The notes below the pieces were generated by a model. That model did no database searches, was not told where the DNA came from, and worked only from the letters and a program-made list of their open reading frames with translations. From an uncultured Desulfobacter sp. (GTDB taxonomy: Bacteria > Desulfobacterota > Desulfobacteria > Desulfobacterales > Desulfobacteraceae): a stretch of DNA of 64,000 nt. The position numbers were made by a program, and so were the translations under genes. Where the stretch lies: assembly GCF_963677125.1 (NCBI RefSeq), contig NZ_OY781882.1, positions 2,240,501 to 2,304,500 on the forward strand, given 5' to 3'. Of this stretch, positions 61,822 to 64,000 are shown in pieces (within the stretch, counting starts at the first letter, position 1; the number at the start of each line of letters is the position of its first letter).

Positions 61822-62499
61822 TTACAAGAATCCGTTCCGGGCAAGAAGAGACATACTGATGTCCGAGCCGGCATCAGTGTCGGCGTCGTTGGCACTCTTG
61901 GCGCTTTTCCCTTGCCCCGATAAAAATTTTTTCACATATTTTCCCAGCATATCCGTCTCAATATTGACCGGATCCCCCACGTTTTTAAATCCGATAGTTG
62001 TAATTTTTGCGGTATGGGGAATGATACTTACCGAAAAACCGTTTTCCCAACATTGGTTGATGGTCAGGCTGATACCGTCGATGGCAACCGAGCCTTTTTC
62101 AATCATCTCATCAGCCAGGTTTTCCGGCACCTGGATGTCATATATGATGGCATTGCTCCGGGTCTCAATTTTTGAAACCACACCGGTACCGTCGATGTGC
62201 CCTGATACCAGATGTCCGTCTATGCGGTCCGACAACTTCAGCGCCCGTTCAATATTGACACGGGCCCCGGGTCCAATGGCACTAAATGTTGTGCGAGACA
62301 CAGTTTCCGGTGCCATATCCACCTTGAATTGTCCTTTACCGAGACTGACAGCGGTCAGACAGGCCCCATTTACAGCAATGGAATCCCCAATGCCTGTGGA
62401 GGAAAGATCCAGGTCACAGGCAATTACCAGCACTTTGCCTTCTCCATGGGTTTCAATACGCCGAATGGTGCCCAGACTTTCTATAATCCCAGTAAACAA
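61822..62499 (-). CDS. ribE: Riboflavin synthase, alpha chain
   Basis: Enzyme of 225 aa that dismutates two lumazines to riboflavin. It consists of two lumazine-binding barrels, starting MFTGIIESLGTI (about 1-95) and LVSGHIDGTGVV (about 96-190). NGACLTAV and IDGISLTIN are the repeated loops. C-terminal tail is Ser/Asp-rich. Three-base gap from ribD. Confidence 0.97.
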   Translation of the reverse strand: MFTGIIESLGTIRRIETHGEGKVLVIACDLDLSSTGIGDSIAVNGACLTAVSLGKGQFKVDMAPETVSRTTFSAIGPGARVNIERALKLSDRIDGHLVSGHIDGTGVVSKIETRSNAIIYDIQVPENLADEMIEKGSVAIDGISLTINQCWENGFSVSIIPHTAKITTIGFKNVGDPVNIETDMLGKYVKKFLSGQGKSAKSANDADTDAGSDISMSLLARNGFL

Positions 62500-62502
62500 A
62501 AG

Positions 62503-63642
62503 TTATCTCCCGCCGTTACCCGATCTATTCGGCTGTTCAATGTATCCGGTCACCAGCATATCGGAACCGAACTGCCGGGTCGTGACCCGGGCCAGCTCAC
62601 ACACGTCTTTTATCCGTTCAGGCCCCGAACCGTTAAACACCGGTATACCGTCATTTCCGCCCATAATTTTGGGAGCAAGGAAATAGCAGATTTTATTGAC
62701 AATTCCTGCGGCCAGCGCCGATGCGGCCACACGCCCCCCGCCTTCAATCAGAAGACTTGTTATGGACAATTTTCTTAATCTAATCATCAGGTCGTTTAAA
62801 TCAAGCAGATTTTCAAAGACCCGGCATTCAAGCACCTGCACGCCGCCTTCTTCAAGACGCCGGATTTTACCTGAATCACAGCCGGGGCCTGTAACGATAA
62901 TGGTGGGGGCAGTTGATTTTTGAACCACAACCTTGGCATTTTCCCGGATGGTCAAACGGGTGTCCAGAATTATCCGGGCAGGATCACGGGTCTGTTTTCC
63001 CTCAATTCTGGCGGTCAGGGACGGATCATCCCCATGCAGGGTGCCGGAGCCGACGAGAATGGCATCATTTTGATGACGTAATTCGTGGCCGAAGTTTCGG
63101 GAGGCCTGGGACGTGATCCACTGAGAGTCCCCGGTTCTGGTGGCAATATATCCATCAAGGGTGGCAGCACATTTCAGGGTGACGAACGGGGTTGTGCTGT
63201 TTTGAACATTCCAGACAAAGTCTTCGATCAGGGTCAAGGCCTCTTGTTCCATAACACCTGAAACGACCTCAATATCCTTTTCCCTTAAGAATTCAATCCC
63301 GCCCCCTGCAACAGGATTTGGATCTTTGCAGGCCACAACAACCCGAGCTATACCTGCGTTAAAAATTTTATGGGTACATGGGGGAGTTTTTCCGAAATGG
63401 TTGCAGGGTTCAAGGGAGACGTAGATGGTTGAATCGGGCAATTTTTCAGGATGCCTTGATGCGGCATCATCAATGGCCACCACCTCGGCATGGGGAGCGC
63501 CTGCCTTTGGGTGAAAGCCCTGGCCGATAATTTCACCGTTTTTTACCACCACAGCGCCCACACAGGGATTGGGAGAGGTATCCCCTTTACCCCGGGCGGC
63601 AAGTTCCAACGCCCTTGCCATATATTCCGAATCAGTCATCAT
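62503..63642 (-). CDS. ribD: Bifunctional pyrimidine deaminase/reductase RibD
   Basis: Protein of 379 aa. Deaminase part (about 1-150) with zinc motif HAEVVAID and PCNHFGKTPPCTHKI; reductase part (about 150-379) with KCAATLDGYIATRTGDSQWI and LLIEGGGRVAASAL. Two ATG codons are adjacent (63642, 63639), both overlapping the end of nrdR by about ten bases, so translation is coupled. No FMN riboswitch is visible ahead of it within the window. Confidence 0.96.
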   Translation of the reverse strand: MMTDSEYMARALELAARGKGDTSPNPCVGAVVVKNGEIIGQGFHPKAGAPHAEVVAIDDAASRHPEKLPDSTIYVSLEPCNHFGKTPPCTHKIFNAGIARVVVACKDPNPVAGGGIEFLREKDIEVVSGVMEQEALTLIEDFVWNVQNSTTPFVTLKCAATLDGYIATRTGDSQWITSQASRNFGHELRHQNDAILVGSGTLHGDDPSLTARIEGKQTRDPARIILDTRLTIRENAKVVVQKSTAPTIIVTGPGCDSGKIRRLEEGGVQVLECRVFENLLDLNDLMIRLRKLSITSLLIEGGGRVAASALAAGIVNKICYFLAPKIMGGNDGIPVFNGSGPERIKDVCELARVTTRQFGSDMLVTGYIEQPNRSGNGGR

Positions 63643-64000
63643 TTTTTACAGAGCCTTCCATACCCGGATCGGTATCTGTGGACCTGTGCTCCTTATGAAT
63701 CAGACTTTCAAGTTCCTGGATAAAATCGGTGACATCCTTGAACTCCCTGTACACAGAGGCAAACCGGACATAGGCCACATCATCCAGATCCTTGAGGGCA
63801 TTGATGATTTTCTCACCCACCACCGTGGCAGGCACTTCCCGTTCCCGGCCTTCCCGGAGGTTTTGTTCAATTTCATCCACAATCTGTTCGATCTGGTTGA
63901 TGCTGATGGCTCGCTTTTCGCAGGCTTTCTGAATGCCGCGCATCACTTTTTCCCTGTCAAACTCCTCCCGCCGATTGTCTTTTTTAATGATCATGACAGG
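63632..64000 (-). CDS. nrdR: Transcriptional repressor NrdR, 5' partial
   Basis: ATP-cone repressor of ribonucleotide reductase genes. The frame is open to the right edge: the visible part begins PVMIIKKDNRREEFDREKV, the start of the ATP-cone, and the N-terminal zinc ribbon (about 45 residues) lies outside. YVRFASVYREFKDVTDFIQEL is the typical end, followed here by a longer acidic tail (STDTDPGMEGSVKNDD). nrdR-ribD adjacency is common in bacteria. Confidence 0.94.
   Translation of the reverse strand, partial: PVMIIKKDNRREEFDREKVMRGIQKACEKRAISINQIEQIVDEIEQNLREGREREVPATVVGEKIINALKDLDDVAYVRFASVYREFKDVTDFIQELESLIHKEHRSTDTDPGMEGSVKNDD

Noticed and set aside
61802..62686. Plus-strand frame of 294 aa opposite ribE/ribD
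   Set aside because: Antisense shadow spanning two real genes; the composition is unlike a protein.

Overview
The window looks like the chromosome of a complete-oxidising, sulfate-reducing Desulfobacterota, probably a Desulfobacter/Desulfobacula-type member of the Desulfobacterales. This rests on gene content: sulfate adenylyltransferase, two different acetate uptake systems, a class-B (C-A-B order) succinate dehydrogenase/fumarate reductase, a malic enzyme-phosphotransacetylase fusion, and a DUF1573 gene with an in-frame TGA in place of a conserved cysteine, which fits a selenoprotein-rich lineage. The species is inferred, not shown. There are no rRNA or tRNA genes, CRISPR arrays or intact insertion sequences.

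Left part (1-23 kb): organic-acid uptake and signalling. A DUF485 subunit (cut by the left edge) and an ActP-like symporter are followed by a truncated OFA-type MFS gene, then satP with a canonical sigma-54 promoter, then a PAS-AAA-Fis sigma-54 activator that probably drives it. Next come three large membrane sensors (6.2-8.7, 11.7-14.3, 14.5-17.0 kb) with the layout TM-Cache-TM-PAS-(CBS pair)-DUF294 nucleotidyltransferase, plus a fourth, soluble CBS-DUF294 protein at 21 kb. A DUF3360-like membrane transporter and a universal stress protein lie among them. A DUF2333 protein with a His/Thr/Asn-rich repeat and a dynamin-like GTPase follow.

Middle part (23-43 kb): central metabolism and uptake. 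sdhCAB and maeB are followed by a complete LivJHMGF-type ABC transporter whose last gene is translationally coupled to a PaaK-like acyl-CoA ligase, suggesting uptake followed by CoA activation of a carboxylic acid. Then come cfa, an SMP-30-like propeller protein, nth, a PP-loop tRNA-thiolation-like ATPase and a secreted C10 (streptopain-like) peptidase with a dockerin-like end.

Right part (43-64 kb): housekeeping. rlmN diverges from the operon ffh-rpsP-khpA-rimM-trmD-SPOUT-rplS-rnhB-yraN-rsmI. A PiT phosphate transporter with a PhoU-like tail, a secreted unknown, sat, a HAD phosphatase and the putative DUF1573 selenoprotein follow. The end is a minus-strand operon nrdR-ribD-ribE-ribBA-ribH-nusB-MBL hydrolase-pabBC, with nrdR cut by the right edge.

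Three families of structured intergenic repeats run through the window. R1 (about 90 bp, eight loci, some tandem) has two hairpin modules and brackets the sensor genes. R2 (about 122 bp, two inverted copies) flanks livF plus the ligase and shows compensatory changes in its apical stem. R3 is a 77-bp terminal-inverted-repeat element that supplies the rlmN stop codon. The observations most worth following up are the UGA-containing DUF1573 gene, the Cache-PAS-CBS-DUF294 paralogue cluster, and the R1/R2 repeats.
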